Part shown: positions 35,082 through 43,859 of the stretch, in pieces | Layout of the letters: each line of letters starts with the position of its first letter | Numbering within the stretch: the first letter of the stretch is position 1 | NCBI GenBank assembly: GCA_900473205.1 | Contig: UCLB01000018.1 | Coordinates: 172,584-236,583 of the forward strand | Direction: 5' to 3' | Length of the DNA stretch: 64,000 nt | From: Hyphomicrobiales bacterium | Lineage (GTDB): Bacteria; Pseudomonadota; Alphaproteobacteria; Rhizobiales; Rhizobiaceae | Position numbers and translations under genes: made by a program | Notes under the pieces: generated by a model | Databases searched by the model: none | What the model saw: only the letters and a program-made list of their open reading frames with translations | Told to the model about the DNA's origin: nothing

Positions 35082-35939
35082 ATGGCGAACGATTACTTTT
35101 TTTCAGAAACACAACTCAAAATACATTCTAATATCGACATGGCATCCGAAGCGGGAATGGATGAATTCCTGAAAGACGAGCTGCCTGCGCGAAGGTCCAT
35201 TCCCGGAAGAGCGCGCAATGAAGCCCGATGGAGGGCAAAGCCCATGCGCGATGCGGAAGAGCCGGCGAAATCTCCCACGAGGGATGTTTCGAAAATTGCG
35301 CGCAAAGGTTTTCTTCCAGAAGTCTCTCTTCCCTCCCCTCTGCCACCGGAACCGGTAGCCATCGCAGACATGGCAAACATGTTCGGCGTCACGCATCGCA
35401 CACTGCATTTCTACGAAGAAAAAGAAATCATCTCGTCCCGCCGCGCTGGCTTGATGCGCATCTATTCGCATCAGGATGTCCACCGCATGGCGGTCATCAA
35501 TTTCTGCCGCGAGATCGGCATTCCTGTCGCCACCATTCAGGACATCATGCAGAAGCTGGCAGACGCCCCGACACAGGCCGATGCTGACGCCCTGTTCCAG
35601 GAAGTTCTCAACAATCGCAAAAGCGAGCTGGCTGCGGAAATCTCGACCGTTCGCCGTCAGATTCAGCAGATCAGCGACGTTCTGACAGATGACGATGCTC
35701 TCGATGTCGAAGACGACGTGCTGAGCGACGCCGATGTGGAGCTGAGCACGCAGGAACGCAAATGTCTGGAACTGATGGCGGAAGGTTACGCGCCTGTTCG
35801 CCTAGCCCGCACGCTGGGTATTTCCAGCGAGGAACTGCAAAAGCTCGAATCCTGCGTGATGGAAAAAGTCAGTGCCAGCAACCGCTTTCAGGCGGTGGCC
35901 AAAGCTTACATGATGGGCGTCATTCAGCCAGCATCATAA
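35082..35939 (+). CDS. Regulator with MerR-type and LuxR-type DNA-binding ends
   Basis: The start at ATG 35,082 (MANDYFFSETQ) was preferred to TTG 35,070. In this 285-residue protein an unusual 90-residue basic/Pro-rich leader precedes a MerR-type domain (about 93-160: IADMANMFGVTHRTLHFYEE and IYSHQDVHRM), a dimer helix (about 170-198), an acidic linker (DDDALDVEDDVLSDADVE), and a C-terminal LuxR-like helix-turn-helix (about 221-280: LSTQERKCLELMAEGYAPVR and LARTLGISSEEL). Two DNA-binding-type ends on one chain is not the MerR norm. Targets are unknown. Confidence 0.7.
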   Translation: MANDYFFSETQLKIHSNIDMASEAGMDEFLKDELPARRSIPGRARNEARWRAKPMRDAEEPAKSPTRDVSKIARKGFLPEVSLPSPLPPEPVAIADMANMFGVTHRTLHFYEEKEIISSRRAGLMRIYSHQDVHRMAVINFCREIGIPVATIQDIMQKLADAPTQADADALFQEVLNNRKSELAAEISTVRRQIQQISDVLTDDDALDVEDDVLSDADVELSTQERKCLELMAEGYAPVRLARTLGISSEELQKLESCVMEKVSASNRFQAVAKAYMMGVIQPAS

Positions 35940-35964
35940 GAACTCATTCGATCAAGATTTGAAC

Positions 35965-36002
35965 AACGCCCAGCGCAGGTTTGAATACCGCGCCGGGCGT
36001 TT
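35965..36002. terminator. Convergent terminator
   Basis: AACGCCC ... GGGCGTT arms bracket an internal GCGC pairing, giving a long hairpin between the convergent regulator and helicase genes. The tail on the minus strand is weakly T-rich. Confidence 0.55.
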
Positions 36003-36004
36003 GC

Positions 36005-37132
36005 TTATCGAACGATGGTCAATGTTTCGGCAGCGCGGGTAATGGCGGTGTAAAGCCAACGCTCACGCGAATCTCGGAATGCAAAGCTTTCGTCGAACAA
36101 GACGACATTGTTCCACTGCGAACCCTGCGCCTTGTGTACCGTCAGGGCATAACCGTAATCGAATTCGTCATAACGCTTGCGCGTCGTCCACGGAATTTCG
36201 GTTTCCGTTTCCTCGAACGCAGCTTTCAACAGTTTGATCTTCGCCGCACCGCGATCCATATCGTCGTCTTCCGGACGTATCATCAGGTTGATGCCGGGCT
36301 TCACTGTCTCGCGTGACGAACTCATCACCTGCCACAGCGAGCCGTTCAGCAGACCCTTTGCCGGGTCGTTGCGCAGGCATACCAGCTTGTCACCGGACTG
36401 CGGATAATCGGCGCTGAAGCCCTTCAGCTCACGAAGACGCTGATTGTAGCGACGGCGGGTGCGGTTGGTACCGACCAGAACCTGATCCGCGTCCAGCACC
36501 AGCCCCTGCGTCACCTCATTCTTGGAAATGACCTGCGCTGCGCCATAATCGCCGCGCATGATCTCCTTGCCCTCCCGCACATCCATGGCAAGCTGGATGA
36601 TGGGATTGTCCTTCGCCTGACGGTGGATTTCCGACAGCAGGAAGTCCGGCTCCTGCTCGGTAAAGAAACCACCACCGGACACGGGCGGCAACTGGCCGGG
36701 ATCACCCAGAACGAGGATGGGCGTGCTGAAACTCATCAAGTCCCTGCCCAGCGCCTCATCAACCATTGAGCATTCGTCGATGATGATGAGTGCCGCCTTG
36801 GCAAGAGGGCTCTGGCGGTTGATGGAGAACATCGGCGCGATGGAGGTCTTGCCGGTCTCCTCATCCTCGACTGCCTCCTCGCCGCGCGGGCGATAGATCA
36901 GCGAGTGAATGGTGCGGGCATTCGTCGCCCCACGGGACCGCAACACCTGTGCCGCCTTGCCGGTGAAGGCCGCAAACAGAACCTCACCATCGACATGTTC
37001 GGCAAAATATTTTGCAAGCGTGGTCTTGCCCGTACCGGCATAGCCGAACAGCCGGAAAACCGGCGTCCGGCCTTCCTTCAACCAGCGCGAAACAGCCTTG
37101 AGGGCTTCATCCTGTTGCGGTGAAAATTGCAT
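36005..37132 (-). CDS. SF1 helicase, RecD/Dda-like
   Basis: This 375-residue ATPase has Walker A GYAGTGKT at residues 30-37, TGKAAQVLRSRGATNARTIHS (motif Ia region), Walker B IIIDECSMVDE at 117-126, motif III LVLGDPGQLPPV, and a C-terminal UvrD-type motif (YALTVHKAQGSQWNNV) with YTAITRA. It is shorter than RecD and lacks its N-terminal domain, closer to phage Dda and small RecD2-like helicases. A role in DNA repair is plausible but not specific. Confidence 0.85.
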   Translation of the reverse strand: MQFSPQQDEALKAVSRWLKEGRTPVFRLFGYAGTGKTTLAKYFAEHVDGEVLFAAFTGKAAQVLRSRGATNARTIHSLIYRPRGEEAVEDEETGKTSIAPMFSINRQSPLAKAALIIIDECSMVDEALGRDLMSFSTPILVLGDPGQLPPVSGGGFFTEQEPDFLLSEIHRQAKDNPIIQLAMDVREGKEIMRGDYGAAQVISKNEVTQGLVLDADQVLVGTNRTRRRYNQRLRELKGFSADYPQSGDKLVCLRNDPAKGLLNGSLWQVMSSSRETVKPGINLMIRPEDDDMDRGAAKIKLLKAAFEETETEIPWTTRKRYDEFDYGYALTVHKAQGSQWNNVVLFDESFAFRDSRERWLYTAITRAAETLTIVR

Positions 37133-37498
37133 GCGTTCTCTTCGCAGGATTCGAGCGCGAAGCGCAACTGAAAAAGAACGAAAGAAGAATAAAGCCGTGA
37201 ATTGATCGACCCGCGATTAAAGCTCAAGACCAACAAGAATTGTTGCTACCAACGTTATTTCACTGAAATGTAATTATAAAAGATGATCATTAGAATTTTA
37301 ACTAAGAATCAATTCATAAGAAATAACATCAAATTTGCGTGAATTAGATATTAGGGACATCTGACAAGCGCCATGAAACGAACCGGAACGACACGACGGC
37401 TTTCCCAAAGAAAACCCCGAAAACAAAAACAAAGTTGTTCGGAGCAACGCCATGCTCACATCCACAGTAATAACTTACACAATAGGGGTCGGGAAAAC
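37133..37498. other. AT-rich intergenic region before chemoreceptor gene
   Basis: These 366 bases contain an AT-rich block (37,240-37,345), presumably with the chemoreceptor promoter, and then a short upstream frame (37,373 on) merging in frame with the chemoreceptor. That extension looks non-native (Lys/Arg/Gln-rich) and is treated as untranslated leader. Confidence 0.5.
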
Positions 37499-39436
37499 AT
37501 GTTCTCGTTCAAGGATCTTTCTACGAAAACCAAAGTAGTTATCGGCACATCCGCTCCGGTTTTGCTTGCCATTGCCGTCGGCGCAATCGCGCTCACGAGT
37601 ATCTCCTCCATGACGGAGAGCAACGGCTGGGTCGAACACACCAATCAGGTGCTTCGTAAGTCCGACAACATCACCGCTGCTGCCGTGGATATGGAAACGG
37701 GCATGCGCGGTTACATCATCACCGGCAAACAGGATTTTCTTGCGCCTTATAACAAGGGTCAGCAAGCGATCTACAGAATGGTCGACGAGCTGAAAGCCAT
37801 GGTCAGTGACAATCCGACCCAGCTGGGACGACTGGACAAAATCCAGACTGCCATGAGCGACTGGCAGAAAAACTTTGCCGAGCCGCAGATCAAGGCACGC
37901 GGCGCCTTGGCCGATACAACATCGCTTGGCGAGATGAACCAGAAGCTCGATGCATCGCAGGGCAAATCCTATTTCGACAATTTCCGCGCATTAAGCGCTG
38001 ACCTTCAAGCCGACGAAAAGGCACTGCTGACAAAACGCTCCGCTGCAAATGATGCGGCTGTTGCATCGTCGATCAACATGATCTGGGGCAGCCTTGCGGG
38101 CGCAATCATCATTGCCATCGCTGCCGGTCTGCTGATCGGTTCCGGCATTTCCCGCCCACTGCTTGCCATGACCTCCGCTATGAAGCGTCTGGCCAGCGGC
38201 GAAACGCAGGTGGACGTTCCCGGCGTTGGCCGCAAGGACGAAATCGGCCAGATGGCCGAAACCGTGCAGGTCTTCAAGGACAATGCCATCGCCAAAATCC
38301 AGATGGAACGCGAAGCCGATGCCAACCGCTCCATGACTGAAAAGGAACGTCAGCAGCGCGAGCTTCAGAAAGCCAAGGAAGCCGCCGACATCCAGTTCGC
38401 CGTCGATGCACTGGCGCAGGGCCTTGGCCAGTTGGCCGATGGCAATGTCGCTCACCGCATCAACGCGCCTTTCGTGGATCACCTCGACCGCCTGAGAAAC
38501 GACTTCAACAACTCCGTCGGCAAACTGAATGAAGCGCTGGTTTCCGTGGGCAAGAATGCTCGTGGTATCGACGCCGGCGCCAACGAAATCCGCTCTGCCG
38601 CCGACGACCTGTCCAAGCGTACCGAGCAGCAGGCCGCTTCGGTCGAAGAAACCGCAGCAGCGCTGGAAGAAATCGCAACGACTGTTCGCGACTCTGCCAA
38701 GCGTGCCGAAGAAGTCGGCGGTCTCGTTACCAAGACACGCCTCAGCGCTGAACATTCCGGCCAGGTCGTTCGCGATGCCGTTATCGCCATGCAGCAGATC
38801 GAAAAATCCTCCAGCGAGATTTCGAACATCATCGGCGTCATCGACGAAATCGCCTTCCAGACAAACCTGCTGGCTCTGAATGCCGGTGTCGAAGCTGCGC
38901 GCGCCGGTGAAGCCGGTAAGGGCTTTGCGGTTGTCGCACAGGAAGTGCGTGAACTGGCCCAGCGTTCGGCAACGGCTGCAAAGGAAATCAAGACGCTGAT
39001 CGTCACCTCCGGTGATCAGGTCAGATCCGGTGTGGAACTCGTCGGCAATACGGGCAAGGCGCTGGAAAACATCGTCTCCGAAGTCCAGCAGATCAACCAC
39101 CACGTCAACGCCATCGTGGAATCCGCCCGCGAACAGGCCGTCGGCATTCAGGAAATCAACTCCGCCGTCAACACCATGGACCAGGGCACCCAGCAGAACG
39201 CCGCCATGGTCGAGCAGTCGACAGCGGCAAGCCACAGCCTCGCCAAGGAAGCGGCAGCCCTGAACCAGCTGATCACCCAGTTCAACCTCGGCAACGGCTC
39301 GTCCTCGCGTCCAGTCCAGGTCGCATCGCACAACTCCGCTCCGGTCGCCTCCCCGACCCGCCAGCTGATGCGCAAAGTGGCCGGCGCCTTCGGCGGCGGC
39401 GCGGCAGCAGCCGACAGCTCCTGGGAAGAATTCTGA
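37499..39436 (+). CDS. Methyl-accepting chemotaxis protein
   Basis: Start 37,499 (MFSFKDLSTKTKVVIGTSA) gives 645 residues. After the first membrane helix (about 13-32) lies a CHASE3-like sensor (MRGYIITGKQDFLAPYNKG near 65-85), then a second helix (about 190-212), a HAMP domain, a second HAMP-like/linker region and the signalling hairpin with the strictly conserved tip (EIAFQTNLLALNAGVEAARA). The C-terminus SSWEEF ends in a WxxF pentapeptide type for CheR/CheB docking. Ligand unknown. Confidence 0.93.
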   Translation: MFSFKDLSTKTKVVIGTSAPVLLAIAVGAIALTSISSMTESNGWVEHTNQVLRKSDNITAAAVDMETGMRGYIITGKQDFLAPYNKGQQAIYRMVDELKAMVSDNPTQLGRLDKIQTAMSDWQKNFAEPQIKARGALADTTSLGEMNQKLDASQGKSYFDNFRALSADLQADEKALLTKRSAANDAAVASSINMIWGSLAGAIIIAIAAGLLIGSGISRPLLAMTSAMKRLASGETQVDVPGVGRKDEIGQMAETVQVFKDNAIAKIQMEREADANRSMTEKERQQRELQKAKEAADIQFAVDALAQGLGQLADGNVAHRINAPFVDHLDRLRNDFNNSVGKLNEALVSVGKNARGIDAGANEIRSAADDLSKRTEQQAASVEETAAALEEIATTVRDSAKRAEEVGGLVTKTRLSAEHSGQVVRDAVIAMQQIEKSSSEISNIIGVIDEIAFQTNLLALNAGVEAARAGEAGKGFAVVAQEVRELAQRSATAAKEIKTLIVTSGDQVRSGVELVGNTGKALENIVSEVQQINHHVNAIVESAREQAVGIQEINSAVNTMDQGTQQNAAMVEQSTAASHSLAKEAAALNQLITQFNLGNGSSSRPVQVASHNSAPVASPTRQLMRKVAGAFGGGAAAADSSWEEF

Positions 39437-39462
39437 TCCCTACCGATCTCCACAAAACGAAA

Positions 39463-39493
39463 GAGCCCAAGGGAAACCCTGGGCTCTTTTTTT
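39463..39493 (+). terminator. Chemoreceptor gene terminator
   Basis: GAGCCCAAGGG and CCCTGGGCTC form a stem with a single bulged base around AAA, followed by seven T. Located about 27 bases after the stop. Confidence 0.88.
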
Positions 39494-39563
39494 GCGCAAT
39501 GATTGGGCCGGCCATGAAATCAGTCCGTGGCGTTTTGCGCGAAACTTTGGATAGACTACACGC

Positions 39564-40847
39564 ATGAAAATTCTGATTCTCGGTGCCACTGGTTTTATTG
39601 GTTCGGCTATCATCCGCAGGCTTCTGCGTGATGGCCATGCCGTCACGGGCCTTGGCCGATATACCGATGCTTCCAAGCGAAAAATCCCGTTTGCAGATTG
39701 GGTGACCGCAGATCTTGCACGCCTGACGACGCCAGGGGATTGGCGGTCGCTGGTTGAAGACCACGATGCCATCGTCAACTGCGCTGGCGCGCTCCAGGAT
39801 GGCCTGTCCGACGATCTTGTCGCCACGCAGGAAAGATCGATGCTGGCGCTGTATCAGGCAAGCGTGCAGGCTGGTGGACGGCTGATCGTGCAGATATCCG
39901 CCCGCACATCCAACATGGCATCCGACACTGCTTTCCTTGCCACCAAGCAGCGTGCCGATCAGGCATTGGCAGCGAGCGGCCTGCCCCATGTCATCCTTCG
40001 TCCCGCGCTCGTCATCGGACGCAATGCCCATGGCGGCACGGCTTTGCTCAGAGCATTGGCGAGCATTCCTTATGTCACCCCGATGGTCCATGCTCAAAGC
40101 CCCGTGCAAACCGTGGCCTTGTCTGATGTCGCTGACATCGTGGCCGACTCGATCAGTGGAAAAATCGCACCGGGTGCTGATCTGCATCTGGCGGCAGGCG
40201 AAATATTGACCTTGCAGCAATTGATAGGGCTGCATCGTCAATGGCTGGGACTGGCCAGCAGCCCAACAGCCTCACTCCCAGCGATGCTGGCAGCACCGGT
40301 CACATGGCTAGCCGATATGGCGGGGCGGCTTGGATGGCGCTCCCCTCTGCGCTCAACAGCCATGGCGGTGATGTCTCAAGGCGTAACGGTCGATGGCGCT
40401 TATCCTCAAGGTTTCGCATTCAAGACAGCGGCGCAGACGCTGGCAGACAACCCATCAGGCGTTCAAGACCTTTGGTTTTCCCGGCTTTTCCTGCTGAAAC
40501 CCATCATCCTCGTCTGCCTGTCACTGTTCTGGCTTCTCTCCGGCCTCATACCGCTCTTCGATGTCTCCAGAGCATCGGCCCATTTTCTGCCTTTCATGCC
40601 GAGCGGTGCTGCTTTGACGGTGACGATAACCACCTGCTTCATCGACATTGCGCTGGGAGCAGCCGTTCTGCTGCGACCCTATGCTCGCAAAGCCATGGTC
40701 GGCATGCTGCTTGTAACAAGCACCTACATGCTGGGCGGAACGGTGTTGGTACCCGAACTATGGCTCGATCCGCTCGGGCCGCTTGTCAAGGTGCTTCCCT
40801 CCATTGCTCTCACCCTTGCCGCGCTGGCGATACTCGACGAAAGATAG
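39564..40847 (+). CDS. SDR-type NAD(P)-binding protein with DoxX-like membrane domain
   Basis: The 427-residue protein has an atypical short-chain dehydrogenase N-terminal half (MKILILGATGFIGSAIIRRL, later RPALVIGRNAHGG) and a C-terminal half with about four membrane helices (LLKPIILVCLSLFWLLSGLI onward), a known SDR + DoxX-like architecture. It may act on a membrane-associated or quinone-like substrate. Four bases separate it from the next gene, so the two are co-transcribed. Confidence 0.8.
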   Translation: MKILILGATGFIGSAIIRRLLRDGHAVTGLGRYTDASKRKIPFADWVTADLARLTTPGDWRSLVEDHDAIVNCAGALQDGLSDDLVATQERSMLALYQASVQAGGRLIVQISARTSNMASDTAFLATKQRADQALAASGLPHVILRPALVIGRNAHGGTALLRALASIPYVTPMVHAQSPVQTVALSDVADIVADSISGKIAPGADLHLAAGEILTLQQLIGLHRQWLGLASSPTASLPAMLAAPVTWLADMAGRLGWRSPLRSTAMAVMSQGVTVDGAYPQGFAFKTAAQTLADNPSGVQDLWFSRLFLLKPIILVCLSLFWLLSGLIPLFDVSRASAHFLPFMPSGAALTVTITTCFIDIALGAAVLLRPYARKAMVGMLLVTSTYMLGGTVLVPELWLDPLGPLVKVLPSIALTLAALAILDER

Positions 40848-40850
40848 CCA

Positions 40851-41330
40851 ATGTTCGAGGAACTCATTCGCCTTGCCCATGTGATCGGCGCGACGGTTTT
40901 GCTCGGCACGGGCGCAGGCATTGCCTTCTTCATGGTCATGGCACGCAGGACGGAAAACCCTGCCCTCATTGCGCATGTTGCGGGAACGGTGGTGATTGCC
41001 GACACCGTCTTCACGGCAACGGCTGCCATTCTTCAGCCCATCACCGGCTATATGCTCGCCCACATGATAGGCTGGCCGTTGACGGAAGGCTGGGTATTCC
41101 TGTCCCTCTTACTCTATGTCTTCGTCGGCATCTTCTGGCTGCCGGTGGTGTGGATACAGATAAAGCTGAGGAACATCGCCCGTCTTGCCGCCGCGTCTGG
41201 CGAGCGTCTGCCACCGCAATGGTTCCGGCTCTACCGCATCTGGTTTGCCTGTGGTTTTCCCGCGTTCTTCGCCGTTATTGGCATCGTTTGGTTGATGCTG
41301 ATGAAGCCGGATATTCCGCTCTGGAACTGA
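40851..41330 (+). CDS. DUF2269-family integral membrane protein
   Basis: This 159-residue protein has four hydrophobic helices: about residues 8-28, 42-64, 78-98 and 132-152. The N-terminal LIRLAHVIGATVLLGTGAGIAFFM is characteristic of DUF2269. In rhizobia it is commonly paired with the SDR-DoxX gene upstream, as here, suggesting a two-component membrane system of unknown reaction. Confidence 0.8.
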   Translation: MFEELIRLAHVIGATVLLGTGAGIAFFMVMARRTENPALIAHVAGTVVIADTVFTATAAILQPITGYMLAHMIGWPLTEGWVFLSLLLYVFVGIFWLPVVWIQIKLRNIARLAAASGERLPPQWFRLYRIWFACGFPAFFAVIGIVWLMLMKPDIPLWN

Positions 41331-41354
41331 CGCGTCAGTTTTTTCGTAACAGGA

Positions 41355-41384
41355 GGGAATAAACTCGCCCTGCCCGGTGTCTTA
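41355..41384 (+). promoter_or_regulatory. Candidate ECF-sigma promoter
   Basis: GGGAATAA (41,355) and GTCT (41,379) are 16 bases apart, matching the general -35/-10 spacing of ECF sigma promoters, and lie upstream of the small exported protein and the ECF sigma operon. This would give autoregulation by the encoded sigma factor. The exact consensus is not proved. Confidence 0.5.
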
Positions 41385-41428
41385 TTCTCGTTGGCGGCAG
41401 ACGCTGCCTGATCCAGAGGAGGACATCC

Positions 41429-41803
41429 ATGAAAATGCGTGCTTTAATCTCGCTTGCGGCTTTTGCCATCGCAAGCTCCGCCTTCGCCGCGCCGATGGTT
41501 GAAACCGTCAAGGCCGATAAGGGCAATATTCTTGCCGGTGAAAAAGGTATGACCCTTTACACCTACAAGAAGGACATGAAGGGCGAGTCCAGCTGCTATG
41601 AAAAATGCGCTACCAACTGGCCACCTTTCTTTGCTTCGGATAGCGACAAGGCCGATGGCGCCTATACGATCGTTACCCGCAAGGACGGGAAGAAACAGTG
41701 GGCCAAGGATGGCATGCCGCTGTATTATTGGGCCAAAGACATGAAAAAGGGTGACATGACGGGCGACGGCATGGGCGGAAATTGGGATGTCGCAAAGCCA
41801 TAA
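41429..41803 (+). CDS. Small exported protein of the COG4315 family
   Basis: The 124-residue product has a signal peptide (MKMRALISLAAFAIASSAFA, cleaved before APMVET). It carries two copies of the secreted-repeat motif of family PF03640: MTLYTYKKD and MPLYYWAKD, with a disulfide-type pair in SCYEKC. Family members are periplasmic or surface proteins without assigned role. The gene has a strong AGAGGAGG ribosome-binding site and overlaps the sigma gene by 17 bases; it is probably a member of the sigma regulon. Confidence 0.85.
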   Translation: MKMRALISLAAFAIASSAFAAPMVETVKADKGNILAGEKGMTLYTYKKDMKGESSCYEKCATNWPPFFASDSDKADGAYTIVTRKDGKKQWAKDGMPLYYWAKDMKKGDMTGDGMGGNWDVAKP

Positions 41804-42347
41804 CGGCAAAGGCAGTGATCGGCGGGGACAATCTGCCCCCGCCCCCGGCTCGTTCGAAGCGCAGATGCTGGCCCTCATGCCATCGCTGCGGCGCTATTCG
41901 CGCAGCCTCTCGCGCCATGATGCCGATGGCGAGGATCTGTTTCAGGACTGTATCGAAAAAGCGCTTCTCAACCGGCATCAATGGCGCGGCGGCGGGCTGA
42001 AGGCATGGGCCTATGCCATCATGACCAACCTTTACCGCAACCGGCACCGCAGCGAAAAGCGCCACCCGTCCGAAAGCCTCGATGGCCATGAGGAGGATGC
42101 GGGTACCACCGAGGCTCATGGCGACACGCTGGAAAATGACCGGCTGTACCACGCTCTTGCCGGACTAGCACCCGAGGCGCGCGCGGTTTTGATGCTGGTG
42201 ACGGTGGAAGGCTATAGCTATCAGGAAGTAGCGGACATGATGCGCATCCCCATCGGCACCGTCATGTCGCGGCTTTCGCGCACGCGGGAAACGCTGCGGG
42301 CGCAGCTTGCCGCAGACAATATCATTCCTCTTCGGAGACCGAAATGA
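41787..42347 (+). CDS. ECF RNA polymerase sigma factor
   Basis: Residues 28-90 cover sigma region 2 (MLALMPSLRRYSRSLSRHDA, DGEDLFQDCIEKAL, WAYAIMTNLYRNRHR) and 125-175 region 4 (LPE-type LAPEARAVLMLVTVEGYSYQEVADMM and PIGTVMSRLSRTRE). The start at 41,787 lies within the end of the previous gene; a later Met is possible. It is followed by its anti-sigma gene (ATGA overlap). Signals are unknown, though small exported proteins and membrane anti-sigma factor suggest envelope or oxidative stress. Confidence 0.88.
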   Translation: MSQSHNGKGSDRRGQSAPAPGSFEAQMLALMPSLRRYSRSLSRHDADGEDLFQDCIEKALLNRHQWRGGGLKAWAYAIMTNLYRNRHRSEKRHPSESLDGHEEDAGTTEAHGDTLENDRLYHALAGLAPEARAVLMLVTVEGYSYQEVADMMRIPIGTVMSRLSRTRETLRAQLAADNIIPLRRPK

Positions 42348-43120
42348 ACAGCACCGACGCCATATCAGAAACAGACCTGCACGCCTATGTGGATGGCCGC
42401 CTTGGTGATGCGGAGCGTTTGCGCGTCGAAGTCTGGCTTGCCGACCACCCGGAAGATCGTAAACGCATCGCAGAATGGCAGGCGCAGGCACAGATGCTGC
42501 GCAACGCCTTTGCCCCTTATGAAATCAGCCGCGAGAGTGACCGGCTGATGCTGGCCCCTGCGCCGCGCCGCTGGGCTCCCCTTCTGGCGCGCACCGCCGC
42601 CGCCTGCCTCATCTTTGCCGCCGGTGCCGTGGCCGGCCAGTTTCTGCCACAGATGCGATTGAAAGCACCTGAAGCCGCGTCGCTGACCCAGACCGCAGAT
42701 ATTTCCAGCCAGTCCAAATCCGCCTATCTGATCTATGCCAGTGAAGTGCGTCACCCGGTCGAGGTTGGCGCAGACCAGCAGCAGCATCTGGGCACATGGC
42801 TCGGCAAACGCCTTGGCTCCCCCTTTGCGATCCCTGATCTCAGCACTATCGGCTTTACTCTCGTCGGTGGGCGTCTGGTTCCCGTCAGCGGCAAGCCTGG
42901 GGCGATGCTGATGTATCAGAACCAGGCCGGGCAGCGGGTCACGGTCCTGATTGGCCATAACCCTGATAATCGCGAAACCAGCTTCCGGCTGGCAAGTGCC
43001 GATGGCATCGAAACCTTCTACTGGATCGACAATGCGCTGGGCTATGCCGTGTCCGGCGAGATTTCCAAGGCCGATCTGCAGAAGATTGCCGAGGAATGCT
43101 ACCGGCAGTTTCCGGCTTAA
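42344..43120 (+). CDS. Membrane anti-sigma factor
   Basis: The 258-residue protein has an N-terminal cytoplasmic anti-sigma domain (ETDLHAYVDGRLGDAERLRVE), one membrane segment (about 83-103: TAAACLIFAAGAVAGQFLP) and a periplasmic C-terminal domain with a strand-rich DUF-like fold. It overlaps the sigma gene by four bases. It should hold the sigma factor at the membrane until a periplasmic signal releases it. Confidence 0.85.
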   Translation: MNSTDAISETDLHAYVDGRLGDAERLRVEVWLADHPEDRKRIAEWQAQAQMLRNAFAPYEISRESDRLMLAPAPRRWAPLLARTAAACLIFAAGAVAGQFLPQMRLKAPEAASLTQTADISSQSKSAYLIYASEVRHPVEVGADQQQHLGTWLGKRLGSPFAIPDLSTIGFTLVGGRLVPVSGKPGAMLMYQNQAGQRVTVLIGHNPDNRETSFRLASADGIETFYWIDNALGYAVSGEISKADLQKIAEECYRQFPA

Positions 43121-43122
43121 AA

Positions 43123-43716
43123 CTATTTCAGCATCGGCCATAGGCTGATTACCAGCAGCACGGCCATGGTGATGTTGAACCATTTCAGCCGCGCTGGCAC
43201 CGATAACCATTCCCGCAGCGCCGAGCCGAACCCCGCCCATGTGGAAACGCTGGGCAGATTGACGGCGGCAAAGGCGATGCCAACAAGCATGACGGTCAAA
43301 TAATATTGTCTGTCATCCGTATAGGTCGCCATGGCAGTGACCGCCATGACCCATGCCTTGGGGTTGACCCACTGAAACGCTGTCGCGCCGAGGAAGGTCA
43401 TCGGTTCCGCACCCGTCTTGCCATCACTTAAGGAGCGCGAGGTGCCGATTTTCCACGCCACCCACAAAAGATAGGCACCGCCTGCGAATTTCAGCAGCGT
43501 GTAGAGAACGGGAATGGAATGCAGCAAAGCACCCAGCCCCAGCCCGACGCCGATCAGCAACGACAGAAACCCGGCACCGATGCCAAGCATATGCGGAATT
43601 GTGCGGCGAAATCCGAAATTCACGCCCGATGCAAACAGCATCATATTGTTCGGTCCCGGCGTGATCGATGTCGTGAAAGCGAAAAGCAAAAGCGCGATAA
43701 AGGTCTCGATTGTCAT
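43123..43716 (-). CDS. LysE/RhtB-family exporter
   Basis: Start 43,716 (MTIETFIALLLFAFTTSITPGPNN) has a GAGAGGGA site. The 197-residue protein has six hydrophobic segments with the family signature TPGPNNMMLFASG, and GGAYLLWVAWKIG. Members export amino acids (lysine, threonine, homoserine) or related compounds. Convergent with the anti-sigma gene, three bases apart. Confidence 0.85.
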   Translation of the reverse strand: MTIETFIALLLFAFTTSITPGPNNMMLFASGVNFGFRRTIPHMLGIGAGFLSLLIGVGLGLGALLHSIPVLYTLLKFAGGAYLLWVAWKIGTSRSLSDGKTGAEPMTFLGATAFQWVNPKAWVMAVTAMATYTDDRQYYLTVMLVGIAFAAVNLPSVSTWAGFGSALREWLSVPARLKWFNITMAVLLVISLWPMLK

Positions 43717-43859
43717 GGTGTCCCTCTCGCGGCCAAATCTATGCGCGCTCCCCTTCAAACACCAGTCAGGGACGCGAATGGGAATGCCCACAAGTTTTGA
43801 TGGATCGACGCTGCGGCTGATTGGTTTATGGTACCGACAGCATTGAGAGGAGACACCGC

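Noticed and set aside
37991-39331. 446-codon minus-strand frame across the chemoreceptor gene
   Set aside because: Antisense shadow of the conserved signalling domain; no ribosome-binding site and no recognisable protein.
40241-41362. 373-codon plus-strand frame overlapping the SDR-DoxX and DUF2269 genes
   Set aside because: Overlaps two conserved genes in another frame; composition (Arg/His/Cys-rich) is not protein-like.
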